From: Flavimaricola sp.
GTDB taxonomy: Bacteria; Pseudomonadota; Alphaproteobacteria; Rhodobacterales; Rhodobacteraceae
Direction of reading: 5' to 3'
NCBI GenBank assembly: GCA_023300365.1
Contig: JALZWD010000065.1
Span: 1-5,165 of the forward strand
DNA: 5,165 nt
In this document: piece by piece, positions 1-5,165 of the stretch
Layout of the letters: each line of letters starts with the position of its first letter
Position numbering within the stretch: position 1 is the stretch's first letter
Program-made: the position numbers and the translations under genes
The notes under the pieces: generated by a model
The model's input: only the letters and a program-made list of their open reading frames with translations
Databases searched by the model: none
Told to the model about the DNA's origin: nothing

Positions 1-456
1 CTGGGGGGCATTCAAACCACCCTTGCCAAACGCACACGGCACAGACGGGCGTTGATGCGGATGCTGTTTGATTATTACGAAACCGACCGATTGCTGGTGT
101 GTTTGGACACGGCATCGCTTGATTTGTTGCAAGACTTTTTTGCCGATCGTTCGGTGACGCGGCTGCTTGAGATTGAATGCGATTTTAGCGATGAATACCT
201 CAGCGGTCATGCCAAACGTGTGGGCCTTGCGGGGGATCAAACCACCCAAGAGACGATGGACCGTTTGTTGCCGACCATTCGCTATGATGTGGTGTATGAA
301 AGCGACCGCATTCGCGATGAGAATTTCCCCAATCATCTGCGGCTGCGCGAAGATGCCACAGCGACCGAGAACACCGCCGCAGTGGCGCAATTTCTGAGCG
401 TGAACGACGATGTGGCCCGGAACATATCCGAGACGCCGCATCTATTTGTCGACTAA
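1..456 (+). CDS. Unrecognised protein, C-terminal part (5' end outside window)
   Basis: The reading frame is open from the first base to the TAA at 454-456, giving 151 residues without a stop. The true start is therefore probably upstream of the window; the TTG at 52 and ATG at 55 are possible internal starts, but neither has a clear ribosome binding site. The visible part begins with a basic stretch (KRTRHRR, about residues 11-17). It continues as a mixed, rather acidic soluble sequence with a DYYETDRLLVCLDT segment near residues 24-37, an LPTIRYDVVYESDRIRDENFP segment in the middle, and a FLSVNDDVARNI segment close to the C-terminus. I see no transmembrane segment, no cysteine cluster and no nucleotide-binding loop. 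I do not recognise the family and assign no function. The downstream HIT gene starts 19 bp after the stop on the same strand, so the two are probably co-transcribed. Coding status is supported by natural-looking amino-acid composition and this tight spacing. Confidence 0.72.
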   Translation: MGGIQTTLAKRTRHRRALMRMLFDYYETDRLLVCLDTASLDLLQDFFADRSVTRLLEIECDFSDEYLSGHAKRVGLAGDQTTQETMDRLLPTIRYDVVYESDRIRDENFPNHLRLREDATATENTAAVAQFLSVNDDVARNISETPHLFVD

Positions 457-461
457 TTATC

Positions 462-467
462 AAGGAG
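462..467 (+). promoter_or_regulatory. Ribosome binding site of the HIT gene
   Basis: The sequence AAGGAG lies eight bases before the ATG at 476. It supports that ATG as the start rather than the longer open frame reaching back to 410, which overlaps the preceding gene. A GTG directly in front (473-475) is an in-frame alternative that would add one residue. Confidence 0.75.
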
Positions 468-475
468 CCAGCGTG

Positions 476-841
476 ATGCCGTTTACCTATGACGATCAAA
501 ATATCTTTGCCAAAATTCTGCGGGGTGAAATCCCAAATTCAACCGTGTTTGAAAATGATCACGCGCTGGCGTTTCATGACATTAACCCCGGTGCGAAGGT
601 GCATGTTTTGGTGATCCCCAAAGGGCCTTACGTGAGCCTTGATCATTTCGCAGCCCAAGCGACCGCCCCAGAGCAGGTCGGGTTTATGGCGGCCGTGGCC
701 GAGGTATGCCGGATTTCGGGTGTTGAGGAGGGCTTTCGCGCCATTGCCAACACGCGGGCCCACGGGGTGCAAGATGTGCCGCATTTTCACATGCATATCA
801 TCGGCGGCGCGCAATTGGGCCGGATGTTACCCGGCGATTGA
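476..841 (+). CDS. HIT family (histidine triad) nucleotide-binding protein, HINT-like
   Basis: This complete protein has 121 residues, the normal size for the HINT/PKCI branch of the histidine triad superfamily. The N-terminal NIFAKILRGEIP block (residues 9-20) and the INPGAKVHVLVIPK block (36-49) are typical of the branch. The triad signature HFHMHII spans residues 103-109. By family analogy the middle histidine, H105, is the nucleophile that takes the nucleotidyl group. N92 and Q99 sit where the family has conserved active-site residues. Family members are cytoplasmic dimers that hydrolyse purine nucleoside phosphoramidates and related AMP-lysine or aminoacyl-AMP compounds; the physiological substrate here cannot be told. 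One small oddity is that the usual WPPG ending of HINT proteins appears as MLPGD, lacking the tryptophan. The gene follows the partial upstream gene by 19 bp and has a good ribosome binding site, so it is probably the second or later gene of an operon ending here. Confidence 0.95.
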   Translation: MPFTYDDQNIFAKILRGEIPNSTVFENDHALAFHDINPGAKVHVLVIPKGPYVSLDHFAAQATAPEQVGFMAAVAEVCRISGVEEGFRAIANTRAHGVQDVPHFHMHIIGGAQLGRMLPGD

Positions 842-863
842 GCGCAAAGCCTGATCCAGCGGG

Positions 864-881
864 GCGCTACCGCGCATTTTT
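864..881 (+). terminator. Possible weak intrinsic terminator after the HIT gene
   Basis: A perfect four-base GC stem (GCGC 864-867 with GCGC 872-875, loop TACC) is followed by one A and then TTTTT at 877-881, starting 22 bp after the HIT stop codon. The order of GC hairpin then T-run is right for an intrinsic terminator on the + strand. The stem is short, so efficiency is doubtful. Confidence 0.4.
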
Positions 882-901
882 AAATCTGGCTGGGGCAGAG
901 G

Positions 902-929
902 CGCCGCATCACCCGCGGGCGGTGCGGCG
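902..929. terminator. GC-rich inverted repeat between convergent genes
   Basis: CGCCGCA at 902-908 is the exact reverse complement of TGCGGCG at 923-929. The 14-base interior is also GC-rich and can pair further (ACC with GGT across a bulge). It lies between the convergently transcribed HIT and ABC genes, where a bidirectional transcription barrier would be expected. Neither side has a T-run next to it, so it is not a classical intrinsic terminator. The position fits a terminator role, but only the inverted repeat itself is seen directly. Confidence 0.35.
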
Positions 930-941
930 TGGGCGCAATGT

Positions 942-975
942 GGGATGCCTCCGGCGGGAGTGTGGGCCAAAAGAA
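942..975 (+). repeat. 34-bp intergenic repeat, copy 1
   Basis: This matches 2239-2272 at 32 of 34 positions in the same orientation; the mismatches are at 962 and 964. It starts with GGGATGCCTCCGGCGGGAGT, in which CTCC and GGAG can form a small stem around GGCG, and ends with GGCCAAAAGAA. This copy sits in the convergent gap, starting eight bases beyond the end of the ABC gene (984). It lies outside any gene I accept. Confidence 0.85.
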
Positions 976-983
976 ATAGGGGG

Positions 984-1913
984 CTAGCGCGCGGCGGTGA
1001 GGGCGAGGAAGACCTCTTCTAGGGTGGCCTGTTCGGATTTGATATCGGTGATCGTGATCCCCGCGTCGCGCAGCAGATCGAGGACCTGATCGGCGGCGTG
1101 TTGGGTATGATCGTAGGTCAGGGCGAGGGCGCCATCGCGCACAGCGCCGGTGATACCGGGCGGCAGGGGCGGCACGTGCGGCGGGCCGTCGGGCGTGATG
1201 AGCAGCGTTTTGGTGGTGATCTGGCCCAACAGATTGGTGGTGGTGTCGCGTGTGATCACCTGTCCGTGGTTGATGATGGCGATTTCGTCGCACATTTCTT
1301 GGGCTTCTTCGAGGTAGTGGGTGGTGAGGATGATCGTCATCCCCAATTCGGCGTTGAGGCGGCGCACATTGGCCCACAGCATGTTGCGCAACTCGATATC
1401 AACGCCGGCGGTGGGCTCGTCTAGGACGAGAATTTGTGGTGAGTGGACCAGGGCTTTGCCCAACAAAAGTCTGCGCCGCATGCCGCCCGAAAGGGAGCGG
1501 GCATAGGCGTCGGCTTTGTCTGCAAGGCCGATGAGATCAAGGATCGCGTCGGTTTTGCGCTGGGCGCGGGGCACGCCGTAAAGGCCTGCTTGTACATCAA
1601 GCGCGCCGCGCGGTGTGAAGAAGGGATCAAGCACCAGTTCTTGGGGCATAACGCCGATGGCGGCGCGCGATTGGCGGGGGTTTTTGTCCTGATCAAAGCC
1701 CCAGATATCGACACTGCCCGCGGTTTTGCGCACCAGTCCGGCGAGGATGTTGATCATGGTGGATTTGCCAGCCCCGTTGGGGCCGAGCAGTCCAAAGATT
1801 GATCCGCGCGGGATTGCAAGGTCCACCCCGCGCAAGGCCTCTTTTGCAGGGGCTTTGGCGGACGGGGCGTATGTTTTGGTCAACCCGGTGATTGTGATCG
1901 CGTTCGCGCGCAT
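984..1913 (-). CDS. ABC transporter ATP-binding protein, ABC-2 type (CcmA/YadG-like)
   Basis: The protein has 309 residues, close to E. coli YadG and related exporter ATPases. All nucleotide-binding motifs are present: Walker A GPNGAGKST (44-52), Q-loop Q91 in VMPQE, signature LSGGM (141-145), Walker B ILVLDE (161-166) with catalytic E166, D-loop AGVD (169-172) and switch histidine H199 in TTHYLEEA. The C-terminal section after about residue 222 ends in ATLEEVFLALT, the usual ending of the DUF4162-type extension in ABC-2 ATPases. Such subunits sit on the cytoplasmic face and drive a membrane permease that exports lipids, polysaccharides or drugs; the substrate cannot be inferred. The ATG at 1913 was chosen because homology begins there and AAAGG lies seven bases upstream; the open frame extends to 2267 but crosses another gene. 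No permease gene adjoins it: its 3' side faces the HIT gene and its 5' side is a divergent gene. Confidence 0.95.
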   Translation of the reverse strand: MRANAITITGLTKTYAPSAKAPAKEALRGVDLAIPRGSIFGLLGPNGAGKSTMINILAGLVRKTAGSVDIWGFDQDKNPRQSRAAIGVMPQELVLDPFFTPRGALDVQAGLYGVPRAQRKTDAILDLIGLADKADAYARSLSGGMRRRLLLGKALVHSPQILVLDEPTAGVDIELRNMLWANVRRLNAELGMTIILTTHYLEEAQEMCDEIAIINHGQVITRDTTTNLLGQITTKTLLITPDGPPHVPPLPPGITGAVRDGALALTYDHTQHAADQVLDLLRDAGITITDIKSEQATLEEVFLALTAAR

Positions 1914-1920
1914 GGACAGG

Positions 1921-1925
1921 CCTTT
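1921..1925 (-). promoter_or_regulatory. Probable ribosome binding site of the ABC ATPase gene
   Basis: On the minus strand this reads AAAGG, seven bases before the ATG at 1913. It is a modest Shine-Dalgarno match, but it sits at the right distance and supports the chosen start over the upstream open frame. Confidence 0.5.
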
Positions 1926-1993
1926 GGTAGAGGTGCTGTGATGAGGTACTTTGATGGTTGGCCCCTGCGATTGCTTGGGGTAAAAGGCATGTA

Positions 1994-2008
1994 GGCCACG
2001 CCGTGGCC
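1994..2008. promoter_or_regulatory. Perfect dyad in the divergent promoter region (candidate operator)
   Basis: GGCCACG (1994-2000) and CGTGGCC (2002-2008) are exact reverse complements around a single central C, a 15-bp perfect palindrome. It lies in the 122-bp gap between the divergent ABC ATPase (start 1913) and zinc-finger (start 2036) genes, 27 bp before the latter's ATG. The position and symmetry fit a binding site for a dimeric regulator acting on either gene, or a hairpin in the zinc-finger leader. I could not pick out convincing -35/-10 boxes on either strand, so the regulatory role is inferred. Confidence 0.4.
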
Positions 2009-2035
2009 GAGAAGCAACCAGATAGGCCCCCTGTG

Positions 2036-2218
2036 ATGTCCAAGACCGCCCCCGAGACCAAGATCGTATCCGCATGGCGTGTGGCCTGTGATGGGGGGGA
2101 TGGCGCGCTTGGGCATCCGCGTGTTTGGTTGAGTATTCCCAAAGATACTGGTGTTGTGGTCTGTGGGTATTGTGATGCGCGCTATGTGCATGAGGATTTT
2201 GCAGACCAGCAAACCTAG
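2036..2218 (+). CDS. Small zinc-finger domain protein (zf-CHCC, NDUFS6-like)
   Basis: This small protein has 60 residues, nearly all of it the zf-CHCC domain. Predicted zinc ligands are C18 (RVACDGG), H27 (GALGHPRV), C43 and C46 (CGYC), followed by the typical YVHEDFA ending. The family is homologous to the zinc-binding part of mitochondrial complex I subunit NDUFS6. Alphaproteobacteria usually encode it as a free-standing protein of about this length, and it may act in respiratory complex I assembly or structure. Nothing in this window links it directly to complex I genes. The ATG at 2036 was chosen because the family begins there; the frame is open back to 1958, but that extension looks non-coding and crosses the dyad. 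The Shine-Dalgarno sequence is weak (GATAGG, about nine bases upstream). It lies 72 bp upstream of polA on the same strand, so read-through into polA is possible. Confidence 0.88.
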   Translation: MSKTAPETKIVSAWRVACDGGDGALGHPRVWLSIPKDTGVVVCGYCDARYVHEDFADQQT

Positions 2219-2238
2219 AGGTGTGCCCGCTTGGGAGG

Positions 2239-2272
2239 GGGATGCCTCCGGCGGGAGTTTCGGCCAAAAGAA
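2239..2272 (+). repeat. 34-bp intergenic repeat, copy 2
   Basis: This is a near-identical direct copy of 942-975 (32 of 34 bases). It fills most of the 72-bp gap between the zinc-finger gene and polA, ending four bases before the polA ribosome binding site. Its small CTCC/GGAG hairpin would lie in the polA leader if transcription reads through or starts upstream. It is translatable as an N-terminal extension of polA from a TTG at 2231, but this looks like chance. Confidence 0.85.
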
Positions 2273-2276
2273 GATT

Positions 2277-2283
2277 TAAGGAG
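2277..2283 (+). promoter_or_regulatory. Ribosome binding site of polA
   Basis: TAAGGAG lies seven bases before the ATG at 2291. This near-consensus site fixes the polA start at 2291 rather than at the upstream in-frame TTG (2231). Confidence 0.85.
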
Positions 2284-2290
2284 ACGTCCT

Positions 2291-5095
2291 ATGACCTCAT
2301 TTGGCAAAGGATGCCACCTGCACCTGATTGATGGATCAGCCTTTATTTTTCGCGCCTATCACGCGCTGCCGCCGCTGACGCGCAAGTCGGACGGGCTTCC
2401 TGTTGGGGCGGTTTCGGGGTTTTGTAACCTTTTGCAAAAATACATCGACGGCAATTCTGGCCCTGATGCGGCGACGCATTTGGCGGTGATTTTCGACAAG
2501 GGCTCGCAGACGTTTCGCAACGAGATGTATGACCAATACAAGGCCAACCGCGAGGCGATGCCCGAGGATTTGCGCCCGCAGATGCCCCTGACCCGTGATG
2601 CGACCCGTGCGTTTAACATTGCGTGCGAAGAGGTTGAGGGATTTGAGGCCGACGATATTATCGCCACCTTGGCCCACCAAGCCCGCGATGCGGGGGGGCG
2701 GGTGACGATTGTGTCGTCTGATAAGGATTTGATGCAGTTGGTGGGTGACGGCGTGGAAATGCTTGATCCGATGAAAAACAAGCGGATTGACCGCGACGGT
2801 GTGCACGAGAAATTTGGCGTCGGGCCAGAGCGTGTGGTGGACGTGCAAGCCCTTGCAGGGGACAGCGTTGATAATGTGCCCGGTGCGCCCGGCATTGGGA
2901 TTAAGACGGCGGCCTTGTTGATAAACGAATACGGCACGCTTGAGGAATTGTTGGATCGCGCCGGCGAAATCAAACAGCCCAAGCGGCGAGAGAGCCTGAT
3001 TGATAATCGCGCACAGATCGAGATGTCGAAACGTCTGGTTCAGCTTGAGTGCGAGATGTCTTTGGATTTCGGCCTTGATAGCCTTGAGGTGCGCGACCCA
3101 GATCCAGAGGCGTTGATGGGGTTCCTGACCACGATGGAATTCCGCACCATGACCAAACGCTTGGCCGACAAGCTTGGGGTTGAGACGCCGGTGATCGCCG
3201 ATGCGCCCGCCGCCGAGGATGTGGCCGAGGCGGTGCCGTTTGAGGCCGAAAGCTATGAATGGGTTAAGGATGCCGCCGCGTTGCAGCTGTGGATCGACCG
3301 TATCGGTGATGTAGGCCACGTGGCAGTTGATACAGAGACCACAGGCCTTGATGAAATGACCGTTGATTTGGTCGGGATATCTTTGTGCGTTGAGGCTGGG
3401 CAGGCCTGTTATATCCCGCTGATCCATAAAACATCCCGCGAGGATGATTTGCTTGGGGGGTCTGACCTTGCCGAGGGGCAAATGGACGTGGCCGAGGTTT
3501 TGGCGATGTTGAAACCTGTGCTTGAGGATCCGGCTGTCCTCAAGATCGGGCAGAATATGAAATATGATGCCAAGATTTTTGCTCTGCTTGGTGTGGATGT
3601 GGCGCCAATCGATGACACGATGTTGATGTCGTATGCGATGCATGGTGGCTTGCATAATCACGGGATGGACGGTCTGTCCGAGCGGTATTTGGGACATAAG
3701 CCGATTGAAATTAAGGGCCTGATCGGCACCGGCAAATCACAGGTCACGTTTGACCGTGTGCCCGTCGACGAGGCGGTGAAATACGCAGCCGAGGATGCGG
3801 ATGTGACGCTGCGCCTGTGGCAGATGTTTAAGCCCAAGCTGCACCGCGTGGGCGTGACGACGGTTTATGAGACGCTTGAGCGGCCCCTTGTGCCGGTTTT
3901 GGGGCGGATGGAAATGGCGGGCGTCAAGGTTGACCGCGATACCCTGTCGCGAATGTCCAATACATTTGCCCAGAAAATGGCGGGGCTTGAGGACGAGATC
4001 AAAACGCTGGCGGGGCGCGAATTTTCCGTGGCGAGCCCCAAGCAGATTGGCGAAATTTTATTCGACGAGCTTGCTCTGACGTTGCCCGATGGCAAAATGC
4101 CAAAAAAGGGCAAGACGGGTGCCTGGTCTACGGGCGCCGATATTCTTGAGGATATGGCCACGGTACACGACCTGCCGCGGCGCATTTTGGATTGGCGGCA
4201 ATTGGCCAAACTTAAATCCACCTATACCGATGCCTTGCAAGAACACATCAACCGCGACACGGGCCGTGTTCACACATCTTATTCTATCGCGGGCGCAAAC
4301 ACCGGGCGTTTGGCATCGACCGACCCGAATTTGCAAAACATTCCGGTGCGCAGCGAAGAGGGGCGGCGGATCCGCGAGGCCTTTGTGGCCGAGGACGGCA
4401 AGGTGCTTGTCTCGCTTGATTACTCTCAGATTGAATTGCGGATTCTGGCGCATATTGCGGGGATTGATGCACTCAAGCAGGCGTTTAAGGACGGCCATGA
4501 TATTCACGCCATGACGGCCTCTGAGATGTTTGATGTGCCGATGGATGAGATGACGCCCGACGTGCGCCGTCAGGCCAAGGCGATCAATTTTGGGGTGATT
4601 TACGGCATCTCGGGCTTTGGTCTTGCCCGCAATCTGCGGATTCCGCGCAAAGAGGCGCAGGGGTTCATCGACCGCTATTTCGAACGCTTTCCCGGCATCC
4701 GCGCCTATATGGACGAGACCGTGCAATTCGCCAAAGACCACGAATATGTGCAAACCCTGTTTGGCCGCAAAATCCACACGCCCGAGATCAATTCAAAAGG
4801 GCCGGGGGCGGGGTTTGCCAAACGCGGGGCGATCAACGCGCCGATCCAAGGCACGGCGGCGGATGTGATCCGACGTGCGATGGTGCGGATGGAAGGCGCG
4901 ATTGCGGGACAGCCCGCGAAGATGCTGTTGCAGGTGCATGACGAGCTGATCTTTGAGGTGGACGAAGGGGCGGAAGATGCCCTGATCGCCACGGCGCGGG
5001 ATGTGATGGAAGGGGCCGCTGATCCGGCGGTGAAGCTCGATGTGACGCTGTCTGTGGACGCGGGTGTTGGGAAGAGCTGGGCGGAGGCGCATTAG
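2291..5095 (+). CDS. polA: DNA polymerase I (5' nuclease, 3'-5' exonuclease and polymerase)
   Basis: The protein has 934 residues, against 928 in E. coli, and is complete. Pol I fills gaps and removes RNA primers during lagging-strand maturation and excision repair. The 5'-nuclease domain (about 1-300) has D14 in LIDGSA, D69, E119/D121/D122 in FEADD, D144/D146 in SSDKD, and D191/D194 in GDSVDNVPG leading into a helix-hairpin-helix. The proofreading domain (about 325-520) keeps all exonuclease residues: D347 and E349 (DTET), D426 (NMKYD), and Y498 and D502 (YAAED). Many bacterial Pol I proteins have lost these, so proofreading is probably active here. The family A polymerase domain has motif A with D710 (LDYSQIELR), motif B RRQAKAINFGVIYG (759-772) with K763, F767 and Y771, and motif C QVHDE (881-885) with D884. 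F767 corresponds to Klenow F762. The start at ATG 2291 rests on TAAGGAG seven bases upstream and the standard N-terminus. No frameshift or missing motif is seen. Confidence 0.99.
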   Translation: MTSFGKGCHLHLIDGSAFIFRAYHALPPLTRKSDGLPVGAVSGFCNLLQKYIDGNSGPDAATHLAVIFDKGSQTFRNEMYDQYKANREAMPEDLRPQMPLTRDATRAFNIACEEVEGFEADDIIATLAHQARDAGGRVTIVSSDKDLMQLVGDGVEMLDPMKNKRIDRDGVHEKFGVGPERVVDVQALAGDSVDNVPGAPGIGIKTAALLINEYGTLEELLDRAGEIKQPKRRESLIDNRAQIEMSKRLVQLECEMSLDFGLDSLEVRDPDPEALMGFLTTMEFRTMTKRLADKLGVETPVIADAPAAEDVAEAVPFEAESYEWVKDAAALQLWIDRIGDVGHVAVDTETTGLDEMTVDLVGISLCVEAGQACYIPLIHKTSREDDLLGGSDLAEGQMDVAEVLAMLKPVLEDPAVLKIGQNMKYDAKIFALLGVDVAPIDDTMLMSYAMHGGLHNHGMDGLSERYLGHKPIEIKGLIGTGKSQVTFDRVPVDEAVKYAAEDADVTLRLWQMFKPKLHRVGVTTVYETLERPLVPVLGRMEMAGVKVDRDTLSRMSNTFAQKMAGLEDEIKTLAGREFSVASPKQIGEILFDELALTLPDGKMPKKGKTGAWSTGADILEDMATVHDLPRRILDWRQLAKLKSTYTDALQEHINRDTGRVHTSYSIAGANTGRLASTDPNLQNIPVRSEEGRRIREAFVAEDGKVLVSLDYSQIELRILAHIAGIDALKQAFKDGHDIHAMTASEMFDVPMDEMTPDVRRQAKAINFGVIYGISGFGLARNLRIPRKEAQGFIDRYFERFPGIRAYMDETVQFAKDHEYVQTLFGRKIHTPEINSKGPGAGFAKRGAINAPIQGTAADVIRRAMVRMEGAIAGQPAKMLLQVHDELIFEVDEGAEDALIATARDVMEGAADPAVKLDVTLSVDAGVGKSWAEAH

Positions 5096-5097
5096 GT

Positions 5098-5122
5098 GGC
5101 CCAACATATTGAACCTTGGGCC
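5098..5122 (+). terminator. Inverted repeat just after polA
   Basis: GGCCCAA (5098-5104) and TTGGGCC (5116-5122) are exact reverse complements with an 11-base loop, starting two bases after the polA stop codon. The position suits a transcript-end hairpin or 3' stabiliser. No T-run follows, so it is not a standard intrinsic terminator. It could instead be an operator for a gene beyond the window. Confidence 0.4.
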
Positions 5123-5142
5123 TGAGACCAAATACGTGCGAT

Positions 5143-5165
5143 ATGACTAGAACGAGCAAAGAGGT
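5143..5165 (+). other. Possible start or leader of a next gene (cut by window end)
   Basis: An ATG at 5143 opens a frame (MTRTSKE) that runs uninterrupted to the window edge, but no Shine-Dalgarno sequence precedes it. Alternatively, the final bases AAAGAGGT (5158-5165) resemble a ribosome binding site for a start just beyond the edge. With 23 bases these cannot be told apart, and there may be no gene. Confidence 0.2.

Noticed and set aside
880..1377. Minus-strand open frame of 165 codons overlapping the ABC gene's 3' end
   Set aside because: The translation is dominated by Pro, Arg and His and lies in another frame of the ABC ATPase gene, as expected of a GC-rich shadow frame.
1958..2035. 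N-terminal extension of the zinc-finger protein
   Set aside because: These 26 residues are not part of the zf-CHCC family, they cross the dyad, and the resulting length would be unusual. ATG 2036 gives the typical 60 residues.
1914..2267. N-terminal extension of the ABC ATPase upstream of 1913 on the minus strand
   Set aside because: The extension runs antisense through the zinc-finger gene and the repeat and is low-complexity. ABC homology starts just after the ATG at 1913.
942..2272. Repeat pair as the ends of an insertion sequence or the start of a CRISPR array
   Set aside because: The copies are direct, not inverted. The DNA between them holds ordinary complete genes, there is no transposase, and 1.26 kb separates the copies rather than a spacer-sized gap.
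2231..2290. In-frame N-terminal extension of polA from TTG 2231
   Set aside because: The 20 extra residues are encoded by the intergenic repeat and the ribosome binding site itself. The near-consensus TAAGGAG and the standard Pol I N-terminus both point to ATG 2291.
2336..3697. Long minus-strand open frame of 453 codons opposite polA
   Set aside because: It lies wholly antisense to a strongly conserved gene. Its histidine-, glutamine- and arginine-rich translation looks like a codon-bias shadow and shows no recognisable domain.
1..5165. tRNA, rRNA, riboswitch, prophage or defence system
   Set aside because: Intergenic gaps are all under 150 bp and contain no tRNA-like or riboswitch-like fold I can recognise. 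None of the identified genes belongs to phage or defence families.

Overview
The window looks like ordinary chromosomal DNA from an alphaproteobacterium, most likely the Roseobacter/Rhodobacteraceae group. This is inferred from four things: the moderately high GC content, a 60-residue NDUFS6-like CHCC zinc-finger protein beside polA, the form of the polA and HIT proteins, and a dispersed-looking intergenic repeat of a kind I associate with that group. No database search supports this placement.

Layout, left to right. (1) Positions 1-456 (+) hold the C-terminal 151 residues of a protein whose start lies outside the window and whose family I do not recognise. (2) Nineteen bases later, and probably co-transcribed, is a complete HIT (histidine triad) nucleotide-binding protein of 121 residues (476-841, +). 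(3) Positions 842-983 are a convergent intergenic region. It holds a short GC hairpin followed by five T residues, a larger GC hairpin, and copy 1 of a 34-bp repeat. (4) Positions 984-1913 (-) encode a complete ABC-2-type ATP-binding subunit of 309 residues with no permease gene beside it. (5) A 122-bp divergent promoter region (1914-2035) contains a perfect 7+1+7 dyad. (6) Positions 2036-2218 (+) encode the 60-residue CHCC zinc-finger protein. (7) A 72-bp gap carries copy 2 of the repeat and a strong Shine-Dalgarno sequence. (8) Positions 2291-5095 (+) encode a complete DNA polymerase I of 934 residues, with 5'-nuclease, 3'-5' proofreading and polymerase domains all apparently intact. (9) The last 70 bp contain a 7-bp inverted repeat and perhaps the leader or first codons of another gene.

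The genes do not form an obvious single pathway. polA is a replication and repair housekeeping gene, the HIT protein is a general nucleotide-phosphoramidate hydrolase or AMP-lysine hydrolase type enzyme, and the ABC ATPase needs a permease encoded elsewhere. I found no CRISPR array, transposase, phage gene, tRNA or rRNA, and no convincing undescribed system. The items most worth checking are the near-identical intergenic repeat pair, the dyad in the divergent promoter region, the lone ABC ATPase and the unrecognised partial gene at the left edge.
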